From Neurospora crassa OR74A (taxonomy: Eukaryota; Ascomycota; Sordariomycetes; Sordariales; Sordariaceae), in assembly GCF_000182925.2 (NCBI RefSeq), contig NC_026501.1:3699917-3763916 (forward strand): DNA of 64,000 bases. The letters are read 5' to 3'. The notes under the pieces were generated by a model, which was given only the letters and a program-made list of their open reading frames with translations, was not told the DNA's origin and did not search any database. Numbering within the stretch: the stretch's first letter is position 1; each line of letters opens with the position of its first letter. This document shows positions 12,609 to 23,649 of the stretch, one piece after another. Made by a program: the position numbers and the translations under genes.

Positions 12609-14222
12609 ATGGTACCCAACCCGCCTCGTATACTTGTTGTCGGCGCCGGCTCTCGCGGTCGAGCTTATGCTCGAGCCATTCAATCCTCGACTGACGGTAT
12701 CGTCACTGCAGTAGCGGAGCCTAACAAGTATAAGAGAAGGCAGTTCGGCCAAAGCTACATTTGGGGATCACACGCTCTTCCGTCCGAAGGCGTCCAGTTC
12801 GATGATTGGCGTGACTTCATTGCATACGAGAAGGGCCGGCGAGCTCGAATTGTGGCAGGCGAGACAGATGTCCCGCCGGGCGTCGATGCGGCCTTTGTGT
12901 GTGTTCTAGATGAGATGCACAGGGAGGTCATTCTCGCCCTTACCATGCTCGGAGGCTTGCACATAATGTGCGAGAAACCACTGGCCACAACTCTGCGGGA
13001 CTGCATCGACATATACGAGGCACTACGCACCAACACGAACGCTAAAGGGGAGCAGATGATCTTTTCTATAGGCCATGTCCTTCGATACAGCCCCCATAAC
13101 ATGCTGCTCCGAAAGCTACTCCTCGAAGACCGTGTTATTGGCGATGTGCTGTCCGTTGTGCATACTGAGCCCGTCGGTTGGTGGCATTTCACCCACAGCT
13201 ACGTCCGTGGTAATTGGCGTCGAGAGAGTACCTCGGCGCCCAGCCTGCTGACGAAAAGCTGTCATGATATCGACGTTTTGTTGTGGCTTCTCTGCTCGCC
13301 CGCCTCTTACAATGCCCAGCATGGCGAAACCCCCCATTTACCATCTACCATCAGCAGTACGGGCTCGCTGCAGTATTTCAAAAGGAGCCGAAAGCCGGCC
13401 GCCGCAGGGACGGCTACCAACTGCCTATCCTGCCCTATCGAGTCGTCCTGCAAATATTCGGCGAAGCGTATATACGTTACTCAGGAAGAGTTTGGATTGG
13501 ACTCGTTCAATACCGACTGGCCTGTCAATGTCGTGATTCCCGATATCGAAAGTTACTCGGACATGAATGTGGCAAGGGAGACACTGCTTCGCGAACTGGC
13601 CAAGGATTACGGCACTAACACACCCGCTTTGCAAATCGAACAGAGCAACTGGTTTGGCCGATGTGTTTACGAGAGTGACAACGATGTGTGCGACGAACAG
13701 ATTGTCACCATCACTTGGGATGATGACCCTGTTTCGAGTCTTCCGAGTTTCCCCCACGGATTGGGTCAAGAAAATCTCTTAGTTTCGAGCCCCTCGCGTG
13801 GTCGTGGCTCGAAGACGGCAACTTTCCACATGGTTGCTCAAACGAACAAGATCTGTCAGAGATATACGAATCTGTACGGCGTCGACGGGGAGATCTTTGC
13901 CGACTCGTCCACTATTACGATCCATGACTTTCGCACCGGGGAAACAACCACCCATTGCCCTCGGAACGAGGACCGCGGTCATGGAGGTGGGGACCTAGGA
14001 CTGACGCGCCAGTTCGTTCGAGCTGTTGACAAAGTCAAAAACCATGGCTGGACTACCAACAGAGCGCAAACGGAACTGGTTGGTTGTACTCTAGAAGAAG
14101 TGATGCGCAGCCATGCTATGGTCTTCTGTGCCGAAGAGGCAAGGAAGAACAAAAAGGTGGTCGATTGGGGCGAGTGGTGGGCAAAGCATGTGGAAGGTAA
14201 GTTAAAGCGTGATACAAGCTAG
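12609..14222 (+). CDS. Gfo/Idh/MocA-family NAD(P)-dependent oxidoreductase
   Basis: A 537-residue predicted dehydrogenase in one open frame. The N-terminus ILVVGAGSRGRAYARAI is the dinucleotide-binding GxGxxG turn. CEKPLATT (Glu122-Lys123-Pro124) is the EKP motif of the family, and LLTKSCHDIDVLLWL (about 214-227) supplies the K-x(3)-H-x(2)-D-like catalytic motif. A cysteine cluster (Cys272, Cys275, Cys281 in NCLSCPIESSC) could bind a metal; this is inferred. Fungal members are often labelled StrI-like, but the substrate is unknown. The protein is longer than the roughly 350-residue core because of the Cys-containing insert and an extended C-terminus. A perfect donor GTAAGT at 14197 lies 26 bases before the stop. 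Splicing to the TAG at 14255-14257 would replace the last residues and end at the TAA 14284-14286, so the C-terminus is uncertain. Confidence 0.88.
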   Translation: MVPNPPRILVVGAGSRGRAYARAIQSSTDGIVTAVAEPNKYKRRQFGQSYIWGSHALPSEGVQFDDWRDFIAYEKGRRARIVAGETDVPPGVDAAFVCVLDEMHREVILALTMLGGLHIMCEKPLATTLRDCIDIYEALRTNTNAKGEQMIFSIGHVLRYSPHNMLLRKLLLEDRVIGDVLSVVHTEPVGWWHFTHSYVRGNWRRESTSAPSLLTKSCHDIDVLLWLLCSPASYNAQHGETPHLPSTISSTGSLQYFKRSRKPAAAGTATNCLSCPIESSCKYSAKRIYVTQEEFGLDSFNTDWPVNVVIPDIESYSDMNVARETLLRELAKDYGTNTPALQIEQSNWFGRCVYESDNDVCDEQIVTITWDDDPVSSLPSFPHGLGQENLLVSSPSRGRGSKTATFHMVAQTNKICQRYTNLYGVDGEIFADSSTITIHDFRTGETTTHCPRNEDRGHGGGDLGLTRQFVRAVDKVKNHGWTTNRAQTELVGCTLEEVMRSHAMVFCAEEARKNKKVVDWGEWWAKHVEGKLKRDTS

Positions 14223-14739
14223 GTCCTTGTTTAAATGGTGTGATGGTGTACTGCTAGCCGGGGGCACTCTTCCTTTTGGCGATTAAGTGTGTGTAAACGT
14301 GTCCGTCCTGTTGAGATACAGGAGAGCGGACGAGGACAATTTATCTATAACCAGGAGAAGATAAGTTGCAGACTTAGAGCTGAATTTTGCTACATCTCAC
14401 AAGCGTCCTGTCATTACTTGATATTATGTCAGTGTCCCAACGGGTAACCTTCCCTAATTTGATTGCAGCGAAATCTGGATGGGCTAGTTATTTCCCCCCT
14501 GCCTTGCCTTGCAGGGAACACCGGGTTTCTGAACATGGCCTCTTAAGCATGTTTTTCCACGGACAATCATTTGACAATAGCAAAAACAAAAGAGACTTAT
14601 GACTAGAAACATAAGTTTTACCCAAAATTAGATATTTTACTTTGATTTTAACCTCAAAATCCACTTTCCTACCATCAATGCTAAGAAGAAAAGGACCAAA
14701 GCAATAAATTCCTCTTGAAATTTTGGTCATTAATAACAG
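14223..14739. other. 3' flank of oxidoreductase, no gene seen
   Basis: Normal-composition DNA grading into AT-rich sequence. Short open frames at 14387-14602 (+) and 14488-14730 (-) overlap each other and look spurious. It ends at the TA target of the inserted TIR element. Confidence 0.4.
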
Positions 14740-14741
14740 TA

Positions 14742-15641
14742 GTCTCAGTCAGACCCACAACCCCCAAAACCACCCCACCCCACCCGTTTCTGCGGTAGCA
14801 GGTCTGAGCCAATTTTGAGCATTTCGGCCGTCAGCCGCTATAGGACCCAACTATATATTATTATATATTATAAATTCAAGGAAACTAATAAAAATCAATA
14901 AAAATTGCTCCTATATAGAACTGTTTATTCTGATTCTAATGGTGGTTTTAGTTTTCTTATACAATTAGAAATCGTCGAAATGCAAGGCTTTGAACTTTTA
15001 GACTTTTACCCCCTCAAGGCTGCATTACTTTAACGGGTGGTCCGAGCTTTATAAAGTAGTACCGTTAGAACCGCCTTCTCAAGGCCATCCTCCCCATATA
15101 AGTATTATATCAAATACATTAATATTGAAATTAGAAATACAAGAAATCTGAAAGTAGAAAAATAAAATACTACTCCCTCGAGGTTGCATTACCTTAACGG
15201 GTAGTCCGGGCGCTATAAAAGTAGTACCATTAGAACCGTCTCACTTAGGCCATCCTCAGCATATATTTTCCATAGCTATACAATTACTAATAAAGTTTAA
15301 AATAAGGAGTGTCCAAAATTCTAAAAGCAACTGCGGCTGACGAAGGTTTACCTTTGAGGTTGCATTACTATAATAGGTGGTCCGAGCTTTATAAAAGTAA
15401 TATATTTAAAAAGAGCTTAAAAAGACCATCTTCCGGGTATATTACTTATAATTTTACTATTTTTGCTTAATTTATTATAAAGGGATATATAAAAAGTAAA
15501 AGCTCTAGTTTATATAGGATCCACAGTGCTTAACGGCTAAAATGTTCAAAATTAACACAGACCTCCTCTTACAAAGTTCGAGGAGACCCACATTTTATGT
15601 GGGGCGGGGGTACGGAGGCAGAGGGGGTCTGTTCAGAGACT
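14742..15641 (+). mobile_element. 0.9-kb TIR element, left copy, with internal repeats
   Basis: Starts GTCTCAGTCAGACCC and ends with the complement of GTCTCTGAACAGACCC, an imperfect 16-bp TIR. It is flanked by TA on both sides (14740-14741, 15642-15643), so a TA-targeting (Tc1/mariner-type) origin is likely. Inside are three tandem copies of a ~165-bp unit starting at about 15008, 15173 and 15347. Each unit has a TGCATTAC-TTAACGGGTGGTCCG-like core, a CTATAAA run and an AGGCCATCCTC-like tail. It has no coding capacity. An inverted copy lies at 28874-29887. Confidence 0.75.
15008..15440 (+). repeat. three tandem ~165-bp units
   Basis: The units start at about 15008, 15173 and 15347 and share a GC-richer core followed by a run with TATAAA(A)GTA. 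Three counterpart units lie inverted in the right-hand copy at about 29085-29145, 29250-29330 and 29395-29490. Such subterminal repeats often are transposase-binding sites; that role is inferred. Confidence 0.65.
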
Positions 15642-15999
15642 ATAATAACAGCACCTATTTAAACTTATAGTATTTATTAAGTTTCAAATTGTAAAATAGC
15701 TAAATATATTAGAGTTTCTCCTTATGTATAATACCTTTATTAAAATTTTCTATGATTAAATAAATATTTTATAATGTCTTTTCTTAATTTTTGAAGAAAA
15801 TAGAAATTTTCACTTTGGTATTGTTAAATGATTATCCGTGGAAAAACATTGTATATTAGGACTTAAGAGGCTATGTTCAGAAACCCAGTATCCCCGGTAA
15901 GGTGGAGTTGCTTTTAAACCAGTCCAGCTCATCGTCCCTCAATTAGTAAACGGTTCACCACCCTGGGAATCGCATATTATAGTGTAGGCTTGTACCAAC
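15642..15999. other. spacer between TIR element and gypsy LTR
   Basis: Low-complexity to normal DNA without coding signal. It ends with the gypsy target duplication CCAAC at 15995-15999. Confidence 0.3.
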
Positions 16000-16264
16000 T
16001 ATTATAGCACTGGCTGTTAGGATACTAGCTAGCATTGCACTAGACTATATACCTAGGCCTTGTTGCATTCACAGCCTAGGTCGGATTGGGCGGTTAGAAC
16101 TAGTAAGGCGGCTAGGCCCGGTAGAATTTCCAGCGCCTATATAAAGCGCTCTTCGCTAGCCGGCCTTCGGCTACCCTTTTCTCTTTCCTTCTTTAATTTT
16201 ACTAATTTATTTAAATTATCTTCTTTAGCCTAACCTTACCTATACCCAGAATCGTACTATTACA
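16000..16264 (+). repeat. 5' LTR of gypsy element
   Basis: 265 bp, ending in CTATTACA. It starts with TATTATA, which is a RIP-altered TGTTACA. It contains a TATATAAAGCGC promoter-like box near 16138-16149. Aligns end to end with 28408-28672. Confidence 0.85.
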
Positions 16265-17598
16265 TTTTAGTAAAGCTAACCTCTATAATAGGGATATTAT
16301 AAAATATTCTACTTTATTCAAACAATTCCGTTATATATAAATTTTACGATATTAAAAGTCTTATATTTATATTCTAAATTCTACAAAAATAATTTTAATA
16401 ACCTTATAACAAATATACGAACTATACTTTAAACTAAACCTACCTTATAACGATTACTCTACAATACCTCTTTTACTCTCTTATTAACCCTATTTTACGT
16501 ACTACTATAGTATAATCCCCTGTAAATAAGGGCGGAGCGCCTAAATTACTTATTAAATATAATAATAAACCCCTCGCTAATAATAGTAATGATTATAAAG
16601 AATCTATTTACCTTTTAAATAAAAATAATAAGATTAATAATAATTCTATTAATAACTATAAAGATCTTCCTACACCTATAGCATTTCGTACAAAGAAAAT
16701 ACCTCTTACTATTATATTAGATAAATAAGCTTATTTATCTCCTAATCCCCGCCTTCAATAAATTAAATTCGTTAACAACACCGAAGCGATCTTTAATTGT
16801 AGGAAGGACCAACTCAACTATACCCGCCTGCGTTGTATATTTATCAAGGCTATAGGACTAGTAACTAAACTTTCGCCCCCGGACGAAGAAGCCCCTTGGG
16901 AGACTATTAATTAGGACCCTAAATACTACATTGAACTCAATTTCAATATTCCTCTCTTAAACCTCTATTCGATCTAAGACTTTAAATATATCTATATATA
17001 TAACGTCTATCCTTATATTAAGGATTTCGAATATAAAGAAATTATAAATAATATTTAGAATAACATTATTATTAAAATTAATTAATTAGCCTAGACTTTC
17101 AATTACTAAAAAATAGGTTCTCTCTAGTTCGAACCGGTAACCAACGCTAGAAGAAAATTTGAATTCTATAAGTACTAGGGTAGTATAGATTTGGAATTAT
17201 TTAAATAAACCTTCGAGAAGGACCTAATTAATATATAAATTGAAATTCGCTCCCGATTTATAATATTAGAAATTTACACTGCCCTAACCCTTAATCTCGG
17301 TCGTTTAGCTGGAAATATAAATATTAACTTAAATAATCTGAATTATTAGATTCCATTACTAGCGTAGAAGGGCGCTGAAGCGTAATTAATTTTCAAAATA
17401 CAACGAATTACTAGTAGACCTATTTTATTTAAGACCCTATATATAAATAAAGAAGATTTCAATAAAATAGTAGACGAAGAAATTAAGTACGTACTTATTT
17501 TGAAAATTATTAATACTTTAAAGGAAGAGTACGAAGAGTATAAAGATGAAATTACAGCTTTAACCTAATAATTCAATAATGAGATTAATAACCTCATA

Positions 17599-17732
17599 AA
17601 TAAAGGTCTTATTCCCTATGCTATAACTATAGCGCCTTATTGGCATGGGGTCCTTCTCCAGTTCTCTGGAGGGGAAAACCGTACGGCGTTAAGCGCCGCC
17701 GGATGAAAACCCCCAGCTTCATCTCGGCCGTG
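17599..17732 (-). mobile_element. 134-bp 5'-truncated LINE copy B
   Basis: Contains only the structured LINE 3' end. It is flanked by a 16-bp direct repeat starting GATTAATAACCT (17583-17598 and 17733-17748; one C/T difference), a target duplication typical of LINE insertion. Read on the minus strand, its 3' tail is GGGAATAAGACCTTTATT. It retains more CA/TG than the gypsy sequence around it, so it is either younger or too short to be a good RIP target. Confidence 0.8.
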
Positions 17733-18457
17733 GATTAATAACCTTATAGATACTATTAATATAAGAGTAATTAATTTTGAAACTATATAGATTATACGTC
17801 TCAATTTTTTTATTAAATAGAAAGACGCCCTATTCAAATAAAAGGCTAATTAATTTAAGTAGAAGAAAAATCTAGAAATCAAAAAGGACAACCCTAAATT
17901 CGAATATTTAACTAAATAAACCCAATTAAAAGAAAATAATATTAAACTCTATAATTGGATTACTATCTACAATAACCAAATCTAGTATTTAATAAAAACT
18001 ATTAAAGATTTAAAGAAATTTTAAATTAGTAAAATTACAATAAGAACAAGTAAGGTTCTTCTAATTCCCGAAGAACCTATTAATTTCATTTAGAGGAGTA
18101 AAGCTCCTAGGGATATACCCTTTATTCGCTCTTCTATTAAAGAAATCTACAATAACTATAGTATAACGCCTATAAAGGTTCTTATAAATAAATTCTTATT
18201 GAATACCCAAGTACAGTCGGTAGCCAGTAATTACGAATATTATATTCGCTTTACCTATTTCTACAATAAATTGAAGGAAGAAACTGGTAGTAGAAATATA
18301 AATAGAGGAGTTAATAGAGGAAGTAGCTCTTCTAATAGAGGTGACAACCCTTCTAATAATAATAATTAAAATAATAAGAGGGATTAGCTCAATTATATTC
18401 TACATTGTTTATCTAAATATAAGCATCCTAATTTCTATAAATATAAATAATAATTAT

Positions 18458-18590
18458 CTTATTCCCTATACTATAATTATAGTGCCTTATTGGCATGAGG
18501 TCCTTCTCCAATTCTCTAGAGGGGAAAACTGTACGGTATTAAGCACCGCCGGATGAAAACCCCTAGCTCTATCTCGGTTGTAGTTCTCTA
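18458..18590 (-). other. structured LINE 3' end, copy C
   Basis: The same GC-rich fold as at 1312-1419 and 40064-40200. Here the lower stem has lost one pair (GGTA against CACC), consistent with decay. Confidence 0.6.
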
Positions 18591-21500
18591 CGCCGCTCCT
18601 ACTTTATTTACAACTATAACGGTTCTCACCCACCGCTATAATAAATTAATCTCGTCTTTCCTACCGTTATATTATTCTAATACTAGAATAATAAAGATAA
18701 TAGGAATAGGACTAAACTAAATATACTACCTCCTTTACTACCTTTCTATTTTATTCCCTACCGTTCCTTCCTTTACCTTCTCCCCGCTTCCCTATTCTAT
18801 CTTCCTATTTATTACTCTACTTCTCTATTTCCTTATCCTATTTACAAATTCCTCCTCCCCGTTATTTACTCTTTTACTCTATAAATCTACCTCTATTTAT
18901 AATAACGCAAAAACCCCCTTCCCTTATTTATATAATCCCTTATATAATACCCCTTCCCAATCTTCCTTCTCCTTTTTCCTTATTATAACCTCTAATAAAA
19001 TAGTTTCCTCCAACTATTATTACCCTAGTCCGATTAATTTAACTTCTAATATAAAGGGTCCCTCCCTTAATATATTTCTAAACTTTACATCCCTTATAAT
19101 TGTACTTCTAGAACCTACGTTCTTTATTTATACCCTTCGTAATTTCCTTAATAATTATCCTTCCCTAAACTAATATAATTTCCTTCTTCATTCTCTTTAA
19201 CCTTTATATTAATTTAATTACTATTATTTATAAAATTCCTTACCTTTACTATACTTTAAATTTTACTTCCGTTCCGTATAGTAATAAACTTAATTCCCCT
19301 AATAATTTCTATAAAATTATTACTAAAAAAATTTACTTTATTTCGGTAATTAATAAATTTTTTATTTTCTATATTTCCTTTTCTTTATTATTATTTAACT
19401 TTTATTCTAACTAGTAGTACTTAGAATACTACCTACTCTTATACCTACAAAATATATATATTAAATATTCCTATTAGCCTTTATAACGCTTATAATATTA
19501 TTTAAGTAATAATTATTACTATAGTATTAGGTAGTTAGAATAGGTTTAAATGTAACCTAAATACTTTTATTTATATTACTAATAATTTCATTTATTATAT
19601 ATATATATATTTAGAGTAGGACGAACTACCTACTAACTTCGAACGTTTTCTCTATACCGTTAATTATAGTATCGCCGACTTCTAGCAAAAGAATTACTAT
19701 AAATTAATTATAAAGGATACTCGTTACAATTATATCCCTTCTCTTTTTAATAGTAATACTATAAATCTAATTCGGATTATATTTAATTCGAATAGTAGTA
19801 TTATTATTCCTATGCGTATTATATTTAATAATAGTAATTTTATTATTCTTATTCGTATAATCTTAATTTTAATAATAGTAATTCCGTCCTTAGTAGCCCT
19901 ATAATTATTAATACTCCTAACCGCCCCCTTATAAATAATAATTAGGTCTAATAGCGCTATAAGGTTATTACAAATTAAATTCGTATAATAGAACTATTTA
20001 AATAGCTTTTTAAATATAACTAATTGTTCGTTAAATAATATTTTCCGGTTCTTATTATAATTACAATTTAAATAGCTCCCGTAATTAATATAATTATTTT
20101 ATTTCCGTTCCTATCTTTTTATTTTAATATTATTAATATTCTATATTCTTCTTAGGAATACTTTATAATCTCTTTACTCTATTCCCCCTCTAATTCGATT
20201 ATTAAATAATATTCTTTTAACCTTCCTAACCTCAACGCCTATAATAAAATCCTTTTAATTTTAATTCTATTATTTAAGACTTTTTAAAATTCCTCTTTTA
20301 TTAGTAGCTAAATTTTTAGGTTATTCTAAAAGATAATATCCGTATCGAAATAATTTAGGATAATATAAGCGAAAATCTCCTTTTTAAACTTATAAGTATA
20401 AATAAGGGTTAGGACGTCCGGTACTTTCCTCCTATAGAGGAAAGCCCGGAGGCTAATAATTTCCGTCCTAACTTAAATAAAGAGGGAATTCTTTATTTTA
20501 ATTAATAGGTATAGCTCTTTTTTATTTTCTTTTAATTTTTAACATCTTCCCTTCTTCTTCTTTATACTAATTATATATCGCTAAATAGCCTTTTTACTAA
20601 ATTTAAGAGTAAAGTTAGTAATAGTAAATTTGTACCGTCGCTTTAATTTTATTATTACTACTACTAAATAATAGTTGTAGTACAATACCTATTCCTAATT
20701 TCTTGTATCTTCTAACTATTCTTCCTAATTAATAATTATTAATTTTAGGACTTATAATAGTAGTAGTAAAGTCTTTAAATCCAGGGGAGGACCGGCTACT
20801 ATTACTAATAATTTCTCTATTAATATCTATTCCTTAACCTATTATACCTTAATTATATTATTTTCTAATTTATTAGTAAGTAACCGACCTCTTAATTATT
20901 ATACTTAGATATAATTAAATACTTAAATTACTATCCTCCGGATAAATTAGGTTTAGTCCGTCTGGGTAAACCTTTCTTTAAAGGCTTAAACCCTTTTATT
21001 GAGGTAGAAGTCGAACGGCGGACAAAACATTTCTATTTCGAAGTTTTCTATTAATATAACTTTATATACCCTAATAATAATTCTTAAATATTTAATCTAA
21101 TATTTTATTAACTTAATTACAATTCTTTATAGTTTCCTATAGATTTTAATTAACTAGTAGAATACTAAAGCTCTATATATAATAGCGTTATAAATATATT
21201 TAATATATATTTTTCTTACCTAAATAAAGGAATAATCCTATATCTTTACTATTAATTTTATAAGTATATTTATTTAAGTTGTTATTTTTTATTTTACTAT
21301 TTCTGTATAAGCCTTATAGTTAAGTTTATAATCCAATTAAACCCCTAGGAATCGTATTAATTCTATCGGTTGAAATATAATATCCCTAAGTTAGAGAATT
21401 TCTATCCTTAATACCCTCGTCTATATAAAATATATTAGTTCTATCTCAATTACTTTAAATTCTATATTTTTCGCCCCTATTTATTCCAAATATACTTCCT

Positions 21501-21786
21501 ACGCTACTTATAATATTTAGCAATTCTCTTTAATAGTACGGGCTATTACTATAATATTAGTATTATTTATAAAGCCGACTATAATTATATTTGGGATTAT
21601 TACTAATTTTCAGTATAATAGGGTAATAAAGAGAATAAATAAAATAAAAGAGAAGAGGGAGCCTTGCAGTATACTAATAATAATTGTATAAGAGTAGAAC
21701 GTTTTATTATTAAAGAAGAGAGAACCTTTCTTATTAGTAATAAAGTTTGTTATTTTTTTAATAATCTATATTAAAAACTATATTTC

Positions 21787-21886
21787 NNNNNNNNNNNNNN
21801 NNNNNNNNNNNNNNNNNNNNNNNNNNNNNNNNNNNNNNNNNNNNNNNNNNNNNNNNNNNNNNNNNNNNNNNNNNNNNNNNNNNNNN
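21787..21886. other. assembly gap (100 N)
   Basis: Exactly 100 N inside the LINE reverse transcriptase region. A fixed-length gap means the missing length is unknown. Confidence 0.99.
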
Positions 21887-22573
21887 AGCCCCGAATTTCT
21901 AAATTATATATACCGTATTAGTAACTACCCAGACTACAAACTCTATTAAACAGCCTACTTAATTACTTATTTAACCCTCTAGTAAGAAATTAAATTTTTT
22001 AATCACCTATATAAATCTTTTAACTATAAATATGTCGAAAATTTTTCCTATATTATTAAATAGTAATATTAATCTCTATATACCTATTAACTTTTATCAA
22101 GTAGCGCTCTTTCTAAATTTTTTAAAAATAATTACCTTCGTATCCTTAAATTACTATAGGAAGTAGCTAAATTAGAGGCTAGTAGATACTAAATATACTA
22201 TAGCCTACTAGAATAGCTACTTATATAACTTTAAAAATTTATCTAAATACTAATCGATTCTGGGGGCCTTATTAAGTACTATTTTAAAGAATACGTCCTA
22301 AATATCCTCCTTATCGATTAATTTGCTAATAATTATTAGGTTAGCGCTTTTTAATAGTTTAATCTAATCCGGCAAATAATCCGTTAGGACCTTTACTTTC
22401 GGGAAAAAGCAATCGGTAAAAATTTTAGCTTTATTATTATAGTTTCTAATTTCTATTACCCTTTTATAAGTTTAAAGGGCTAATAATTTAGATAAATCTA
22501 TTAGTCGGTAGCTTCGGGTCCGGGCCTATTATTCTAATAGTTAAAATTAATTTAAGTTCCTCGAAACTTCGGT

Positions 22574-22673
22574 NNNNNNNNNNNNNNNNNNNNNNNNNNN
22601 NNNNNNNNNNNNNNNNNNNNNNNNNNNNNNNNNNNNNNNNNNNNNNNNNNNNNNNNNNNNNNNNNNNNNNNNN
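22574..22673. other. assembly gap (100 N)
   Basis: Second 100-N gap in the 5' part of LINE C. A minus-strand frame reading through it at 22488-22748 is an artefact of the N run. Confidence 0.99.
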
Positions 22674-23649
22674 AATAATTCCCCTATTTAGAGCTTCATT
22701 AACTAGTAAGAAGTCTACGAAAATTCCCGAAATTCCTCGTTTTTTCAATAATCCTTATTAAAATAAAGTAACTACTAATATATAGTATTATCAAATAGAA
22801 AATGAATTCTATATTAATACTAACTATTATACCAATAACCGCGCTAAATTTAGTAATATTTTTAATTATTTAAAAGGATTAGTTATAGAAAATATACTTC
22901 CCTTCTTAAATACTACTTACCTTAATTGCTTAATTACTAGCGAATAATTAATAAAATACTTATAGAAAGTGTACTACAATTACAATTCTTATAAGAAGGT
23001 AATATAAGATTTCTCAAATATATATATAAAAATAACCGATTACTGTAAGAACTTTAAAATTAAATTTATTCGCTTTATTGAATAATACTATTACCCTAAA
23101 GATTAATAGAAGCCCGAACTACATCGTCGGTTAATAACCTATTTCTATAGACCTTCAAAACCCTCTTACTTTAATCCTATTATTAATTTTAACGAGTATT
23201 ATAAATTACTATAATCCTTAGACAAAGGAAAGTATATAGCTGATAATATAAATTAAAAAGCAACTTCTACTTCTACCTCTACTTTTAAAAGATTAGAATA
23301 CTCCGCCTCTTTTACTAAATTTCGCTAAAGCCTTACTAATGCCGCAAACCCTAAAAAACTAAAAACTCTATATAACTATTCTAAATTAACTAATTTTAAT
23401 ACTTATAGTAAATACCTATTTAACAAGGAATTAAAGTATTTATACTATTTGGGATTATACTTTACGTATAAGAAACTAGGATATTTATTTATTATTTATC
23501 CCGAAAAAGCTAAATAAAATAAGGTATTGGACGTCCGTATTACTAAAATCACTAATTAACTTTAGGGCGAGGAAGATTTAAATAAAGAAGCTATTAAAGA
23601 GGCCCTTAAGTATTTAAAGGAGGAATCTAGAAACTATTCTAGTTTTAAA

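Larger units (their letters stand above)
18458..22760 (-). mobile_element. LINE copy C (non-LTR retrotransposon), RIP-degraded
   Basis: Minus-strand coding. At 21900-22400 a LINE reverse transcriptase is readable once RIP stops are ignored: PRID-YLDKFLKLYK, then NNIGKIFD-FI-KRF. At about 21530-21700 it continues with ISILQGSLFSFILFI and GFINNTN, the decayed catalytic GFVDDTN. The 3' end at 18458 is the structured block. The 5' boundary is near 22760, where gypsy gag resumes. Two 100-base N gaps lie inside, so the true length is unknown. Confidence 0.8.
16550..23510 (+). pseudogene. gypsy gag relic (split by LINEs)
   Basis: Coding remnants run 16700-18450 and resume at about 22770-23510. The second part reads as a capsid-like stretch followed by a zinc knuckle at about 23430-23500, where Cys and His codons have decayed to Tyr (Y-x2-Y-x4-Y-x4-Y in place of CCHC). 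The reading frame upstream of LINE C resumes downstream of it, supporting a simple insertion. Many TAG/TAA stops stand where CAG/CAA would be expected. Confidence 0.6.

Noticed and set aside
22488-22748. 86-codon minus frame containing an X run
   Set aside because: Reads through 34 codons of N; cannot be accepted as an intact gene. Treated as part of LINE C.
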